The notes: a model not told the origin generated them from the sequence alone. A stretch of 64,000 nucleotides of DNA from Peptoniphilus sp. GNH (GCA_021307325.1 CP089931.1:1264979-1328978), one strand, 5' to 3'; numbered from the stretch's first letter, positions 52,783 through 61,990 are shown. A program made the numbers and translations.

Positions 52783-53186
52783 ACTTATTTAGAAAAAATT
52801 TTAAGTTGGAAAGGCCGGAGCTTTTGAGTCCTCTGGCCTTGGCATTTGTTGGGGATGCTGTGTATGAAGTCTTTACAAGAATTTTAGTAGCTGATATGCA
52901 AATAAATCCGAAAAGGCTGCACAGGAAAAATATTGAACTTGTATCTGCCAAGTCCCAAGCTCGGATTATGACTTTTTTAGAAGAAAGACTAAGCCCAGAT
53001 GAGGACCGCATCTTTAAAAGAGGCAGAAATCAAAAACCCCACACCGTTCCCAAAAATACTGATGTGACTACTTATAGAATTTCTACCGGCTTCGAAGCCC
53101 TAATCGGCTACTTGTATTTGACCTATCAAGACGAAAGACTTGAAGAAATTTTTGAAATTATTAAGGAGAACTTGCATGAAAGTTAA
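52767..53186 (+). CDS. mrnC: Mini-ribonuclease III
   Basis: Mini-III matures 23S rRNA ends in Gram-positive bacteria. The 139-residue protein has an RNase III catalytic domain ([16 protein letters not shown]) and no double-stranded RNA binding domain. The TTG start at 52767, nine bases after AGGAG, overlaps the cysS end by 16 bases. The cysS-mrnC arrangement, followed by rlmB, matches Bacillus. Confidence 0.9.
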   Translation: MEKDLDLFRKNFKLERPELLSPLALAFVGDAVYEVFTRILVADMQINPKRLHRKNIELVSAKSQARIMTFLEERLSPDEDRIFKRGRNQKPHTVPKNTDVTTYRISTGFEALIGYLYLTYQDERLEEIFEIIKENLHES

Positions 53187-53934
53187 ACTCATATCCTACA
53201 CTCATAACCCAGAAGAACTTATTGCCGCATCCGCTAAGCTGTGCTATTCCAAAGTTGGAGTCGAAGAAATCACCCAAAAAATGGATTCTGCAAGCATAGA
53301 AAAATTTTTGAATATGTTAATGGGCCTTTCTCACAACTCTCCCTTGGAGCATGCTTCATTTTCCTTTGCTGTGGAAGGAGTATCAAGGGCTCTGTCCCAC
53401 CAACTTGTAAGGCATAGGATTGCTTCATATTCACAACAATCGCAAAGATATGTAAGGCTTGAAGATTTTGAATATATAACTCCTCCTGCCATAAAAGAAA
53501 ATAAAAAGGCAAGAGAAATCTACGACAACATAATGCAGCTAGATAAAAAAGCTTATGAAGACCTCTGTTCTATTTTGATAGACCAAAAGGCGGCACCTCT
53601 TATAAAAGCTGGCATGGAAGAGCAAGATGCCAGAAAAAAAGTAGAAAAAGAAGCTTTAGAAGATGCCCGATACATCTTCCCCAACGCTTGCGAAACTAAG
53701 CTTGTCTTTACTATGAATGTGCGATCTCTTTTGCATTTTTTTGAACTTAGGACTTGCAACAGAGCCCAATGGGAAATCAGGCATATGGCAGAACTCATGC
53801 TTATAGAATTAAAAAGGGTAAGTCCCATCCTCTTTAAAAAAGCTGGGCCATCCTGCTTAAATGGCCCTTGCCCCGAAGGCAAGATGACCTGTGGTAAGAT
53901 AAATGAAGTTAGAGAACATTTTAGGAGCCTTTAA
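53176..53934 (+). CDS. thyX: Flavin-dependent thymidylate synthase
   Basis: ThyX makes dTMP from dUMP using reduced flavin. The 252-residue protein has the ThyX motif [14 protein letters not shown]. The ATG at 53176 is correct: AAGGAG lies seven bases before it, and the longer frame back to 53140 overlaps mrnC. It is inserted between mrnC and rlmB, a less usual location for a folate/dTMP gene. Confidence 0.94.
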   Translation: MKVKLISYTHNPEELIAASAKLCYSKVGVEEITQKMDSASIEKFLNMLMGLSHNSPLEHASFSFAVEGVSRALSHQLVRHRIASYSQQSQRYVRLEDFEYITPPAIKENKKAREIYDNIMQLDKKAYEDLCSILIDQKAAPLIKAGMEEQDARKKVEKEALEDARYIFPNACETKLVFTMNVRSLLHFFELRTCNRAQWEIRHMAELMLIELKRVSPILFKKAGPSCLNGPCPEGKMTCGKINEVREHFRSL

Positions 53935-54675
53935 ATGAAAGATATGTATATATATGGCCGCAATGCAGTCATAGAAGTAATAAAAGATGGCAGGGCAAAA
54001 AAACTCTACCTCTCTTCCAGAGATATGGAGGGGTCTATAAACAAAATCTATGCTCTGGCCCGTGAAAAGAAAATCCCCCTTACAAAAGTGGATGGAAAAA
54101 AGCTTGATGAACTGGCAGAAGGTGGCAGGCATCAAGGCGTAATCGCTCTAGTAAATGACTTTGAGTATGCTGAACTAGATGACATTTTGAAAGAGGCTTC
54201 CTCTGTAAAAGGTGGCGGCAAAATTTTAATCTTAGATGGGATTCAAGACTCTCACAATCTGGGGGCCTGTGCTCGTTCAGCCTATGCCGCAGGCTTTACA
54301 GGCATAATAATACAAAAACACAGATCTGCTCAAGTAAATGAAGGTGCTTACAAGGCATCAGCTGGAGCTATTGAAAATATAAAAGTCGCTAGAGTAACCA
54401 ATATATCAAAGACCATAGAAATACTTAAGAAGGAAAATTATTGGATCTACGGCTTGGATATGGAAGGCGAAAAATACTACAAGACCGATCTTAGAGGAAA
54501 TATTGCCCTAGTTGTTGGAAACGAAGCAAAGGGAATAAGCGACAATATATTAAAGGCCTGCGACGGCAAAATTTCTATTCCCATGACCAAAAGCTTCGAC
54601 TCCCTAAATGCTTCTTGTGCCGCCAGCATTGTAGTATTTGAAGTTCAAAGACAATGCATAGAAGATACTATTTAA
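53935..54675 (+). CDS. rlmB: 23S rRNA (guanosine-2'-O-)-methyltransferase RlmB (TrmH family)
   Basis: This SPOUT methyltransferase modifies 23S rRNA. The 246-residue protein has an N-terminal L30e-like substrate domain (YGRNAVIEVIKDGRAKKLYLSS) and the SPOUT knot motifs HNLGACARSAYAAGFTGIII, VVGNEAKGIS and IPMTKSFDSLNASCAASI. It starts right after the thyX stop. Family members also act on tRNA, so the exact site is inferred. Confidence 0.9.
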   Translation: MKDMYIYGRNAVIEVIKDGRAKKLYLSSRDMEGSINKIYALAREKKIPLTKVDGKKLDELAEGGRHQGVIALVNDFEYAELDDILKEASSVKGGGKILILDGIQDSHNLGACARSAYAAGFTGIIIQKHRSAQVNEGAYKASAGAIENIKVARVTNISKTIEILKKENYWIYGLDMEGEKYYKTDLRGNIALVVGNEAKGISDNILKACDGKISIPMTKSFDSLNASCAASIVVFEVQRQCIEDTI

Positions 54676-55193
54676 AAAACAAGGACTACCTCTTTGTAGA
54701 CGGATACAATATCATGAATTCCTGGGATATTTTCAAAGATACAATGGAAGTTGACTTGGAAAAAGCGAGAAAGGATCTCTGCACTATATTAGCCCAATAT
54801 GCCCACCTAACCAAGCAAGAAATAATCCTAGTCTTTGATGGCTACAAGGTCAAAAAATCTCCTGGTGCCCATTACAGGGTTGATGGAATCAGTGTGGTCT
54901 TTACCAAAGAATTGCAAACAGCAGACCACTACATTGAACAAGAGCTAGATAAGGTTGGCAGGCTAAGACGAGTTAGAGTCGCAACATCCGACAAAATTGA
55001 GCAGCAAATCATAATGCAAAGAGGAGGCTCTCGCATCTCTGCAAGAGAGCTTTTGGCAGAAGTAGAAGCTGAGCAAATAAAACTAAAAAGGAAAACCAAA
55101 GAAATCCGAGCAGAATTTTATAAGAATTCCGGTTCCATGACTTCTTCAACTATGGAAGATTTGCTGGAGTTAAAGAAAAAATTAGACAAATAA
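54654..55193 (+). CDS. NYN-domain RNase (YacP/Rae1 family)
   Basis: This 179-residue protein of the NYN (PIN-like) family has the acidic active-site segments DYLFVDGYNIMNSWD (Asp near residue 15) and ILVFDGYKVK, and a basic C-terminus. Bacillus Rae1 (YacP) is a ribosome-associated endoribonuclease. The ATG at 54654 overlaps the rlmB end by 22 bases and lacks a clear ribosome site, suggesting coupled translation. Its place after rlmB matches the Bacillus order. Confidence 0.85.
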   Translation: MHRRYYLKNKDYLFVDGYNIMNSWDIFKDTMEVDLEKARKDLCTILAQYAHLTKQEIILVFDGYKVKKSPGAHYRVDGISVVFTKELQTADHYIEQELDKVGRLRRVRVATSDKIEQQIIMQRGGSRISARELLAEVEAEQIKLKRKTKEIRAEFYKNSGSMTSSTMEDLLELKKKLDK

Positions 55194-55214
55194 AAATTAC
55201 TTAGAAAGGAAATC

Positions 55215-55853
55215 ATGAGACTTAGAAAAAAACACTTTGCAATTCCAGAAATGCAAGAAAATAAATATGTCATTTTCTCGGCCTACGACATGAGGGGCAA
55301 GTGGAAGGAAGAATTTAAAAATGACAACAAAATCTTTTTAGAGTTGGGCGCTGGCAAGGGTCAATTTATACAAGAGCTTGCAAAAAGAGAGCCAAATTGC
55401 AATTTTATAATTTTTGATCGAGAATCAAATGCCTTCATCTATGCCACCAGAAAGGTAAGGGAAAATGAACTTGAAAATGTGAGATGTGTCCCCGGAGATA
55501 TAATGCACTTAAAAGAGATAGTAGCCCCCTGCGAGGCTCATGGGATTTATATAAACTTTTGCAATCCTTGGCCCAAGAAAAAGCATAAAAAGAGAAGGCT
55601 TACCCATCCCAATTTCTTAAAAATTTATAAAACCATCCTTAAAGACGGAGGATTTATAAAATTTAAGACAGACGATAGAAATCTCTTTGAGGAATCCTTG
55701 GAGTATTTTGATGAAGAGGGTTTTGAATGTATAAAAAGAGATTTCGATATGAAGCTTGAGCTCTACCCGGATAATATAGTCACAGAATATGAAAATAAGT
55801 TTAGAAGTCTGGGCCAACCTATTTATTATGCAGAGTTTAAAAAGATTGACTAA
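55215..55853 (+). CDS. trmB: tRNA (guanine-N7-)-methyltransferase
   Basis: TrmB methylates G46 in tRNA variable loops. The 212-residue protein has the SAM-binding ELGAGKGQFIQELAKREP, INFCNPWPKKKHKKRRLTHP and FKTDDRNLFEESLEYF blocks, standard for TrmB. Its ATG follows GAAAGGA. It precedes the tRNA-Thr gene by 40 bases. Confidence 0.95.
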   Translation: MRLRKKHFAIPEMQENKYVIFSAYDMRGKWKEEFKNDNKIFLELGAGKGQFIQELAKREPNCNFIIFDRESNAFIYATRKVRENELENVRCVPGDIMHLKEIVAPCEAHGIYINFCNPWPKKKHKKRRLTHPNFLKIYKTILKDGGFIKFKTDDRNLFEESLEYFDEEGFECIKRDFDMKLELYPDNIVTEYENKFRSLGQPIYYAEFKKID

Positions 55854-55892
55854 CAAATAAATTTTAGGTACAATGTCTTAGGTATCAGGTTT

Positions 55893-55968
55893 GCTATTAT
55901 AGCTCAGGCGGTAGAGCACTACATTGGTAATGTAGAGGTCGCGGGTTCAAGTCCCGCTAATAGCTCCA
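55893..55968 (+). tRNA. tRNA-Thr (anticodon GGT)
   Basis: A 76-base cloverleaf with CCA encoded: acceptor arms GCTATTA and TAATAGC, D arm GCTC/GAGC, anticodon arm CTACA-TTGGTAA-TGTAG (GGT at 34-36), T arm GCGGG-TTCAAGT-CCCGC. Confidence 0.97.
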
Positions 55969-55999
55969 TTACCTATATTCATATGCTTAGCTATACAAG

Positions 56000-56053
56000 T
56001 CATGTAAGGCTTTTGTGATTTTAAAATATCACATAGCTTGCATGATTTTTTTA
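56000..56053 (+). terminator. Long imperfect hairpin, terminator after tRNA-Thr
   Basis: A long imperfect hairpin (CATGTAAGGC... and ...AGCTTGCATG, GTGAT/ATCAC near the loop) is followed by seven T. The rest of 56054-56184 is AT-rich, with the promoter and ribosome site of the next gene. Confidence 0.65.
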
Positions 56054-56184
56054 TTTTTAAGCTAAATAAGAGAAGGTATTTTATGCAAAACTTCTTTTGA
56101 AAAACCAAACAAGGCTGTTTTTTGTCTCTAGGTCTAAACATTTAGACTATTTAATGATAAAATAAGCTTATTATAGGAGGAGCT

Positions 56185-56502
56185 ATGCTGGTTGCAATAA
56201 AATTTTTAGGAGGATTCGGCATATTTTTTTTGCTTGTCGAATTGTTGGGAGCCTTTATGATTCTTATAAAAAAAGAGGATAATATCTTCGCTCAAATCAT
56301 AATAAGATCTAAAAATGGCAAAAAAGTTGAGGGCTTCCTTGGCATCATCTTCTTTAAAATCCTAGTGGGCTTTTTCATGTTGGGGCTATCCTTTTATTTT
56401 TACTTGAGTAAGCAGAACCTCGCATCTTTGATTTGCCTTGGCATATTCCACCTAGCCCATGCAGGCTTTGAAAAAATTTTTGCAGAGCTTAATAATTTTT
56501 GA
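56185..56502 (+). CDS. Small membrane protein of unknown function
   Basis: I do not recognise this 105-residue protein. It has three hydrophobic helices (about 5-27, 53-75, 82-100) with a basic linker. AGGAGGAG precedes the ATG. It lies directly upstream of gltX (22-base gap). Confidence 0.6.
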   Translation: MLVAIKFLGGFGIFFLLVELLGAFMILIKKEDNIFAQIIIRSKNGKKVEGFLGIIFFKILVGFFMLGLSFYFYLSKQNLASLICLGIFHLAHAGFEKIFAELNNF

Positions 56503-56524
56503 CTATTATTTTTTGGAGGTATTT

Positions 56525-58003
56525 ATGACTAAACCCGTAGTGCGTTTTGCTCCGAGTCCAACAGGATATCTACACATAGGAGGACTTAGAACAGCGCTTT
56601 ATAATTACTTGTATGCCAAGCACAATGGCGGCAAATTTATTTTGAGAATCGAAGACACCGACAGGACCAGATTTGTAGAAGGGGCTATTGAAAATCTCAT
56701 CTCATCTCTTAGCTGGGCTGGCCTTTGCTATGATGAGGGCGTTTTTGTAGAAGATGGTCATGTAATAGAAAAAGGAGAAAACGGACCCTATATCCAATCC
56801 AAGCGTCTTGATATTTACAAAAAATATGTAGACAAGCTCATAGAAGATGGCTATGCCTACTACTGTTTTTGCTCTAAAGACCGTCTTGATTCTCTAAGAG
56901 AGGAGCAAAGAATCAAGGGACAAGTCCCCAAGTATGATGGCCTTTGCAGGGGAGTTAGCATAGAGGATGCCAAAAAGCGTATAGCTGCTGGAGAAGACTA
57001 TGTTGTCAGATTAAAGCTACCCCATGATGAAAATATAACCTTTACAGATTTGGTAAGAGGTCAAGTTACAATAAACACAAATGAAATAGATGACCAAGTC
57101 CTCATGAAGTCAGACGGATTCCCGACCTATCACATGGCTGTGGTAGTAGATGACCACCTCATGGGTGTTACTCATATAGTTAGAGGAGAGGAATGGCTAT
57201 CATCAACTCCAAAACACGTCTACCTCTACAAGGCCTTGGGTTGGGAAGAGCCGACCTTTGTCCACCTGCCAACAGTTTTAAATAAAAATAGAAAAAAACT
57301 TTCTAAGAGAGAAGGCGATGTCTCTGTTGAAGACTTCAAAAAAAGAGGCTACCTTCCAGAAGGTCTTATAAATTATTTGGCTCTTGTAGGCTGGTCTCCT
57401 GAAGATGAAAAGGAAATATTTTCTCTAGAAGATTTGGAAAAGGTATTTACTTTTGAAAGAGTCGGAAAAAGCGGTGGAATTTTTGATAAGGACAAGCTGG
57501 ACTGGGTAAATGCTCACTATATAAAAGAGTATCCCCTCGAAAAAATTATAGAACTTTCCAAGAGCTTTGTAGAAGAATCTGGATATATGACTAGGGAAGA
57601 TATAGAAAAAGATCCCCACTACTATGAAATAATGATAGCTACAATAAGGGATTCTCTCTCCCGTCTAGACGAAATAAAAGATCGAATAGGATTTATATTT
57701 GACGAATTTAAAATTTCTGAAGAATCGGCCCTAGAGGTCTTGAAGGGAGAAAGTGTAAAAGAGCTCTTGCAAGCCGGCCTAGAGCTTGTTGATGAAATAG
57801 ATGCTTTTGATGAAGAAAATTCCAAGACCTTTATGAAGACCTTGCAAAAAAAGACTGGCATCAAGGGCAAAAATCTCTACATGCCTTTTAGAGCTGCCAT
57901 ATCAGGCAATGTCCATGGTCCAGAGATGAATAACATAATCTTGCTCTTGGGCAAGGAAAAAATCCAAGAAAGACTAAAAGAAACTCTAGAAAAATATATA
58001 TAA
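56525..58003 (+). CDS. gltX: Glutamyl-tRNA synthetase
   Basis: GltX charges tRNA-Glu (and in many Gram-positives tRNA-Gln). The 492-residue protein has the HIGH-type motif APSPTGYLHIGGLRTALYN and the KMSKS-type LSKREGDVSVEDF. The ATG at 56525 follows GGAGG. The frame opens back to 56459 but that region is the previous gene. It is followed by a strong terminator. Confidence 0.97.
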   Translation: MTKPVVRFAPSPTGYLHIGGLRTALYNYLYAKHNGGKFILRIEDTDRTRFVEGAIENLISSLSWAGLCYDEGVFVEDGHVIEKGENGPYIQSKRLDIYKKYVDKLIEDGYAYYCFCSKDRLDSLREEQRIKGQVPKYDGLCRGVSIEDAKKRIAAGEDYVVRLKLPHDENITFTDLVRGQVTINTNEIDDQVLMKSDGFPTYHMAVVVDDHLMGVTHIVRGEEWLSSTPKHVYLYKALGWEEPTFVHLPTVLNKNRKKLSKREGDVSVEDFKKRGYLPEGLINYLALVGWSPEDEKEIFSLEDLEKVFTFERVGKSGGIFDKDKLDWVNAHYIKEYPLEKIIELSKSFVEESGYMTREDIEKDPHYYEIMIATIRDSLSRLDEIKDRIGFIFDEFKISEESALEVLKGESVKELLQAGLELVDEIDAFDEENSKTFMKTLQKKTGIKGKNLYMPFRAAISGNVHGPEMNNIILLLGKEKIQERLKETLEKYI

Positions 58004-58007
58004 ATAA

Positions 58008-58036
58008 AACCCTCCGTCTTGGAGGGTTAATTTTTT
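58008..58036 (+). terminator. Terminator of gltX
   Basis: Perfect arms AACCCTCC and GGAGGGTT with a 5-base loop, followed by AATTTTTT. Confidence 0.9.
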
Positions 58037-58044
58037 ACAAAATT

Positions 58045-58431
58045 TTAAAAAGTATATAAAATTTTAAAAAATATATAATAATAAGCAAATAATAATATCA
58101 GTCCCGTTACAAGAGAAATGATATAGAATTTTTTCAGCTTAGTATTTTTACTGCAAAAAGTCTTAATTAGTACATTAAAGATAAGATAACCTGCTATGAA
58201 ATAAATAGCATCTTTTTCCCTTAGTCCGCCCTGGGAACAAATGCTAAAAAAAGTCAAAAAAGCAGCGAGAGCCTGGATGGCTCTTAGCAGCCTCTCTACA
58301 AATTTATTGCCCTTGTAAGGAGCAAGTGCCACTTGAGGACTAAGCCCCAGCCCTCTTATGTATTGGAGGTTTAGAAGGGCAAAAATTAAAATAAAAGCTA
58401 TGGTAAAAATAACTAAATATAGATGCTTCAT
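58045..58431 (-). CDS. Membrane protein of unknown function
   Basis: I do not recognise this 128-residue protein. It has four hydrophobic helices (about 5-24, 50-66, 76-91, 102-125) and a basic centre. It is the last gene of a minus-strand run and converges on gltX. Confidence 0.55.
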   Translation of the reverse strand: MKHLYLVIFTIAFILIFALLNLQYIRGLGLSPQVALAPYKGNKFVERLLRAIQALAAFLTFFSICSQGGLREKDAIYFIAGYLIFNVLIKTFCSKNTKLKKFYIISLVTGLILLFAYYYIFFKILYTF

Positions 58432-58549
58432 CTAATCACCATCTTTAATTTTATCCTAAACAATTAAAAAAATATACAAAAATATGCCTTTCTCTTACCC
58501 CTTAAAGTATTAAGCTTTACTACTTATTCTCGCCTTTTTATATTATCTC

Positions 58550-58705
58550 TTAAATTTGTTTAAGCAGTTTGTCTATCAAAAATTTACATATAAAAAAAAT
58601 AAAAAGCCATGCGAACAAGATTTTTTTCTCTTTCCATTTCCTTTTCTTACCCAAAATCTCGGCACCGACTAGGCTTACAAAGAATAAAAGGATGTCTTGT
58701 ATCAC
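58550..58705 (-). CDS. Small membrane protein (51 residues)
   Basis: A GTG at 58705 lies two bases after the GNAT stop and about nine bases after an AAGGTGAT site. The frame codes 51 residues: two hydrophobic stretches (ILLFFVSLVGAEIL and ILFAWLFIFFICKFLI) joined by a basic linker (GKKRKWKEKKI). The ribosome site and coupling to the GNAT gene support it as real. Function unknown. The gap 58432-58549 shows no other gene. Confidence 0.5.
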   Translation of the reverse strand: MIQDILLFFVSLVGAEILGKKRKWKEKKILFAWLFIFFICKFLIDKLLKQI

Positions 58706-58707
58706 TC

Positions 58708-59268
58708 TTAATCACCTTTTTTATAGTCTTTTCTTAATATGGAATAAATCGCCATGTCTCCAAGACCAGAATTACTCATAGCAGACTTTCTAAGTGTGCC
58801 TTCGTAAATCATCTTAGCCTTTTCCATTACCTTGCCAGAATTTGGATTTTTTAAATCGTGTCTTGCCTCAAATCTATTTGCTCCGACTTCCTCAAAGGCA
58901 AATTTAACGACTCTTTTTAAAGCTTCTGATGTGTATCCCTTGTGCCACCACCTATCTCCTATACAATATCCTACCCCCATCATTTCTATCTTTTCATCAA
59001 TTCTTACAATTGATATAGAGCCTATTAGTTCCTTTTTTTCTTTTGTTTCTATTGCCCATTGATAAAAATTCAAGCCCTCATAGTTTTCTACCCAAGATTT
59101 TATTGTGGCTTCTGACTCTTTTTCACTCTTGTTAGTTTTCCAAGTCAAAAACTTTGTCACCTGATCTCTACTCATCCAGTTTTTATAAGCTTCATTTGCA
59201 TCTTCTAGTCTAAATCTTCTAAGTATTAGCCTATCTGTTTGAAGTTCTTTTGTTCCTAAAGCCTTCAT
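58708..59268 (-). CDS. GNAT family N-acetyltransferase (RimJ/RimL-like)
   Basis: This 186-residue acetyltransferase has LQTDRLILRRFRLEDANEAYKNW at the N-terminus (RimJ type) and the acetyl-CoA region GYCIGDRWWHKGYTSEALKRVVKFAF. The ATG at 59268 lies five bases after GGGAGG. The frame opens back to 59346 but that region is non-coding leader. The target is unknown. Confidence 0.85.
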   Translation of the reverse strand: MKALGTKELQTDRLILRRFRLEDANEAYKNWMSRDQVTKFLTWKTNKSEKESEATIKSWVENYEGLNFYQWAIETKEKKELIGSISIVRIDEKIEMMGVGYCIGDRWWHKGYTSEALKRVVKFAFEEVGANRFEARHDLKNPNSGKVMEKAKMIYEGTLRKSAMSNSGLGDMAIYSILRKDYKKGD

Positions 59269-59302
59269 CTTTACCTCCCTTGGATCTCTTGGTTTTATAA
59301 TA

Positions 59303-59327
59303 AAAAATAGAAGTCTTAATTCCTTCT
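59303..59327 (-). terminator. Terminator of the D-aspartate gene run
   Basis: Minus-strand arms AGAAG and CTTCT followed by ATTTTTT. A second hairpin (GCTCCC/GGGAGC) lies 59338-59362, directly after the ligase gene, without a T run. Confidence 0.5.
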
Positions 59328-59382
59328 GAGTTTGTCCGCTCCCCAAGGACTTTTTAGGGAGCAGCTCAGTTCATTTTACTTC

Positions 59383-60582
59383 TTAATTTTTCCCAAAATA
59401 TATGGGATAGTATTTTATTGTGGATAACCTTCTTCTCATATAAGATACAAATCTCTTTACTGATCTGTCTTTCTTGTACCAAGTTGTAAAGACAAAGCCT
59501 TTTTTTAGAGCTTCTTCTGCCTTTTTTCTATCCTCATCTGCCACATACTTTTTTAAAACAAAGGGGTCTACATAGAGCCAGAGTCCTTGCTTGTATTCAT
59601 AGTAGCAGTCCTTATCGCTTTCAAGTATCAAATCTTCTACAAGAGGTTTTATGAAATTGGAGCCAGCTGCATTCATATAATAGCTTGATCTTCCCTGTCT
59701 TATATTGATTTCAAACACCTTATAACTTCCATCCCTGTAGTCATATTTGAGATCGAAATTAGCATAGCCCCTGTAAGAAATTTCCTCTAAAAATTTTTCG
59801 AAATTCTTGTAAATCTTTTCATCGCCCATGCTAAGAAGCGCATTGTAATTGCCTATATTTAAGGGCAGGACCTCATCCAAGAGGCACTTTCCAAGGCTCA
59901 TAAATTTCACCTTGCCCCTAGTATTCACATAGGCATTTAAAACAAACATGGCCGATGTATCACCAGGTATGAAATCTTGCACTATAAGCTCACCAGTATA
60001 GCCTGCATCGTAAATCTTTTTTACGGTTTCTCTCATCTCTTCTTCTGAGTGAATCTTGTAGGCTTTTTTCTTATTTGGGAATTTTATCTTCACATACTCT
60101 ATGGAATCATTGGGTTTTAGAGCAAGAGGATAGGCCATTTTAATTTCATACTTATCTTTTTCTTCATAGGAAATTATCTGGGTTTTAGGATAGTCCAAGC
60201 CATACTTTTCGCAAATTTTGTAGAAGTCTTTTTTGTTTTCCAAACTACTTTGCATTTTTTCGTCTATATAATTAAATATAAAACTCTCCTTGAGGACTTC
60301 TCTATTTTTTGTGATAAGAGAAGTATAACCGTCTGAACAAGATATTAGAAGAAGCGGAAGGTCCTTATACTCCTTTTTTATCTCCATAAGGCTTTTTAAA
60401 AAGATATCCTCTCTGTCAAAATTTTCAAAAATCCTGACCTCGCAAATTTTCGAAGCCTCCGTATCTCTTAGTTCTTTTTTGCCCAGACAAATAGAGCTAA
60501 GTCCATATGCCTCGTGGATACTTCTAGCAACTCCATAAGCATTTAAGTCGGTTCCCAAGATTATTGCTTTAAATTCTTTCAT
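59383..60582 (-). CDS. ATP-grasp ligase, probable D-aspartate ligase
   Basis: This 399-residue ATP-grasp protein resembles the D-aspartate ligase (Asl) type, which adds beta-linked D-aspartate to peptidoglycan precursors. It begins FKAIILGTDLNAYGVARSIHEAYG, has AYPLALKPNDSIEY, ELIVQDFIPGDTSAMFVLNAYV and FEINIRQGRSSYYMNAAGSNF in the ATP and metal binding region. It overlaps the upstream aspartate racemase gene by 4 bases. Racemase plus ligase adjacency is known for D-Asp cross-bridges (Enterococcus faecium). The alternative is another carboxylate-amine ligase. Confidence 0.75.
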   Translation of the reverse strand: MKEFKAIILGTDLNAYGVARSIHEAYGLSSICLGKKELRDTEASKICEVRIFENFDREDIFLKSLMEIKKEYKDLPLLLISCSDGYTSLITKNREVLKESFIFNYIDEKMQSSLENKKDFYKICEKYGLDYPKTQIISYEEKDKYEIKMAYPLALKPNDSIEYVKIKFPNKKKAYKIHSEEEMRETVKKIYDAGYTGELIVQDFIPGDTSAMFVLNAYVNTRGKVKFMSLGKCLLDEVLPLNIGNYNALLSMGDEKIYKNFEKFLEEISYRGYANFDLKYDYRDGSYKVFEINIRQGRSSYYMNAAGSNFIKPLVEDLILESDKDCYYEYKQGLWLYVDPFVLKKYVADEDRKKAEEALKKGFVFTTWYKKDRSVKRFVSYMRRRLSTIKYYPIYFGKN

Positions 60583-61238
60583 AGCTTGCCACACTTTCTA
60601 AGGCAGACCCCAACCAAGACATCCATGGCATCTACCGCATCTTTATAATCCAAGACAGAAAGCTCTGTGCAGCCTGTGATTACAGTTGTATCCTTGCCGT
60701 ATTTTTCAAGAAGTTTGTCAAATTCAGAAAAGTGCCTTTTTCCATCAGACTTTACTCTGTAAATTATATCCATAAGAGTGTCTTGGTCTTTTTTGTCTGG
60801 ATAATTTATTTTTAACCCCAGCTCATTTTCATATCTCTTATAAACCCTGCCTTCTATTGAGCCTAATGTGCCAAAAAAAGTGATGTCTTTTCCTCTTTTG
60901 GCAGCTTCTTTTAAGGCTTCCAAGGGCATATTTATAATCTCTGCTCTTGTCATTTTTTTCATTTCTTCTAAAAAATAATGAGAAGTATTGCAAGTTATGG
61001 CTATATAATCTACTCCGATAGAGTTAAAAATCTCAAAATCTTCTCTGACTTCTTTTAAAAATTCTCCTCTTTTTTCCAAAATCTCCCTTGTCCTATCAGG
61101 CAGGCTCGCATGGTTTAAAATCACTGCATCTATGTGGTCTTGGTCTTTTTTGGCTCTAGTGTTTTTATATAATTTTTCATAAAAAACCAGACTTGCAAGA
61201 GTCCCCATTCCTCCTAGGACTCCTAATTTATAGGTCAT
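60579..61238 (-). CDS. Aspartate/glutamate racemase family protein
   Basis: This 219-residue racemase interconverts L- and D-aspartate or glutamate. Both catalytic cysteines are present: Cys83 in TCNTSHYF and Cys190 in TGCTEL. It overlaps the neighbours at both ends by 4 bases (ATGA type). With the ligase, it suggests supply of D-aspartate for the wall. MurI function cannot be excluded, but the sequence resembles the aspartate racemase branch (GGMG start). Confidence 0.85.
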   Translation of the reverse strand: MTYKLGVLGGMGTLASLVFYEKLYKNTRAKKDQDHIDAVILNHASLPDRTREILEKRGEFLKEVREDFEIFNSIGVDYIAITCNTSHYFLEEMKKMTRAEIINMPLEALKEAAKRGKDITFFGTLGSIEGRVYKRYENELGLKINYPDKKDQDTLMDIIYRVKSDGKRHFSEFDKLLEKYGKDTTVITGCTELSVLDYKDAVDAMDVLVGVCLRKCGKL

Positions 61239-61954
61239 TTGTAGTCACCCGCTGCTTTTATAAATTCTTCTACCGCCTTTTTGGCAACTTCCTGCTTTTC
61301 AAAAATCAGCTCTGGATGAAATTGAAACGCCAAGCCAAATGGTCTGTCAGTCATTTCTAATCCTTCAACTATGCCATCTTCAGAAAGTAAATTTACCCTT
61401 AGATTTTTGCCAAGGTCTTTTACCGCTTGGTGGTGAAGGCTGTTTACCTCAAATTCATCTTCAAATATATAATCAAACTTGGATCCCTTTTGATATATTA
61501 CCTTGTGAACCAAGTCCTGCGCCCTGTCATCTCCGTAGGAGTGTTTTAAAATTTCTGTCTTGACCTGACTTTTTATATCTTGATAAAGGCTTCCGCCCAT
61601 CTTTACATTTATAATCTGAAGACCTCTGCATATAAAAAGCACTGGAATCTTGCTTTCTAAGACAAAATCCAAGAAATTCCATTCGAATCTATCCCTTTTA
61701 TCTGAAACATTGCCAAGTTCTGGCTTGGGTTTTTCGTTGTAGTAGGAAGGATTTACGTCCTGACCCCCTGTAAAGACAACCCCATCTAAAAGATCTAAAA
61801 GCTGATCCATATCTTTTCTTTCGCAAGCAAAGGGAAGCATTATGGGCAAGCCCCCCAAGGCTTTAATCATGTCAAAATAATGACTTAATATCCAAATTGT
61901 GTCCAGTCTTTTATTGTAAAGTGGCGTGATGCCTATGATTGGTTTTTTCTTCAT
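61235..61954 (-). CDS. Gamma-glutamyl-GABA hydrolase-like peptidase (C26, class I glutamine amidotransferase-like)
   Basis: This 239-residue PuuD-like protein has a triad: Cys in FICRGLQIINVKMGGSLYQD (residue 109) and His/Glu in AFQFHPELI. Its true substrate (gamma-glutamyl or amide) is unknown. The ATG at 61954 is preferred over the first ATG at 61957 because AGGAGG lies seven bases before it. It begins an operon with the racemase and ligase. An alternative role in wall peptide trimming is inference. Confidence 0.85.
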   Translation of the reverse strand: MKKKPIIGITPLYNKRLDTIWILSHYFDMIKALGGLPIMLPFACERKDMDQLLDLLDGVVFTGGQDVNPSYYNEKPKPELGNVSDKRDRFEWNFLDFVLESKIPVLFICRGLQIINVKMGGSLYQDIKSQVKTEILKHSYGDDRAQDLVHKVIYQKGSKFDYIFEDEFEVNSLHHQAVKDLGKNLRVNLLSEDGIVEGLEMTDRPFGLAFQFHPELIFEKQEVAKKAVEEFIKAAGDYK

Positions 61955-61981
61955 CATGGATCCTCCTTGTAAATATCATTT

Positions 61982-61990
61982 ATTATAACA
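61982..61990 (-). promoter_or_regulatory. Likely promoter of the C26-racemase-ligase operon
   Basis: Minus strand TGTTATAAT, an extended -10 about 30 bases before the C26 start. No clear -35. Confidence 0.45.

Noticed and set aside
58569-58781. 70-codon plus-strand frame
   Set aside because: It lies opposite the 51-residue small frame and the GNAT end, has no ribosome site and a low-complexity composition.
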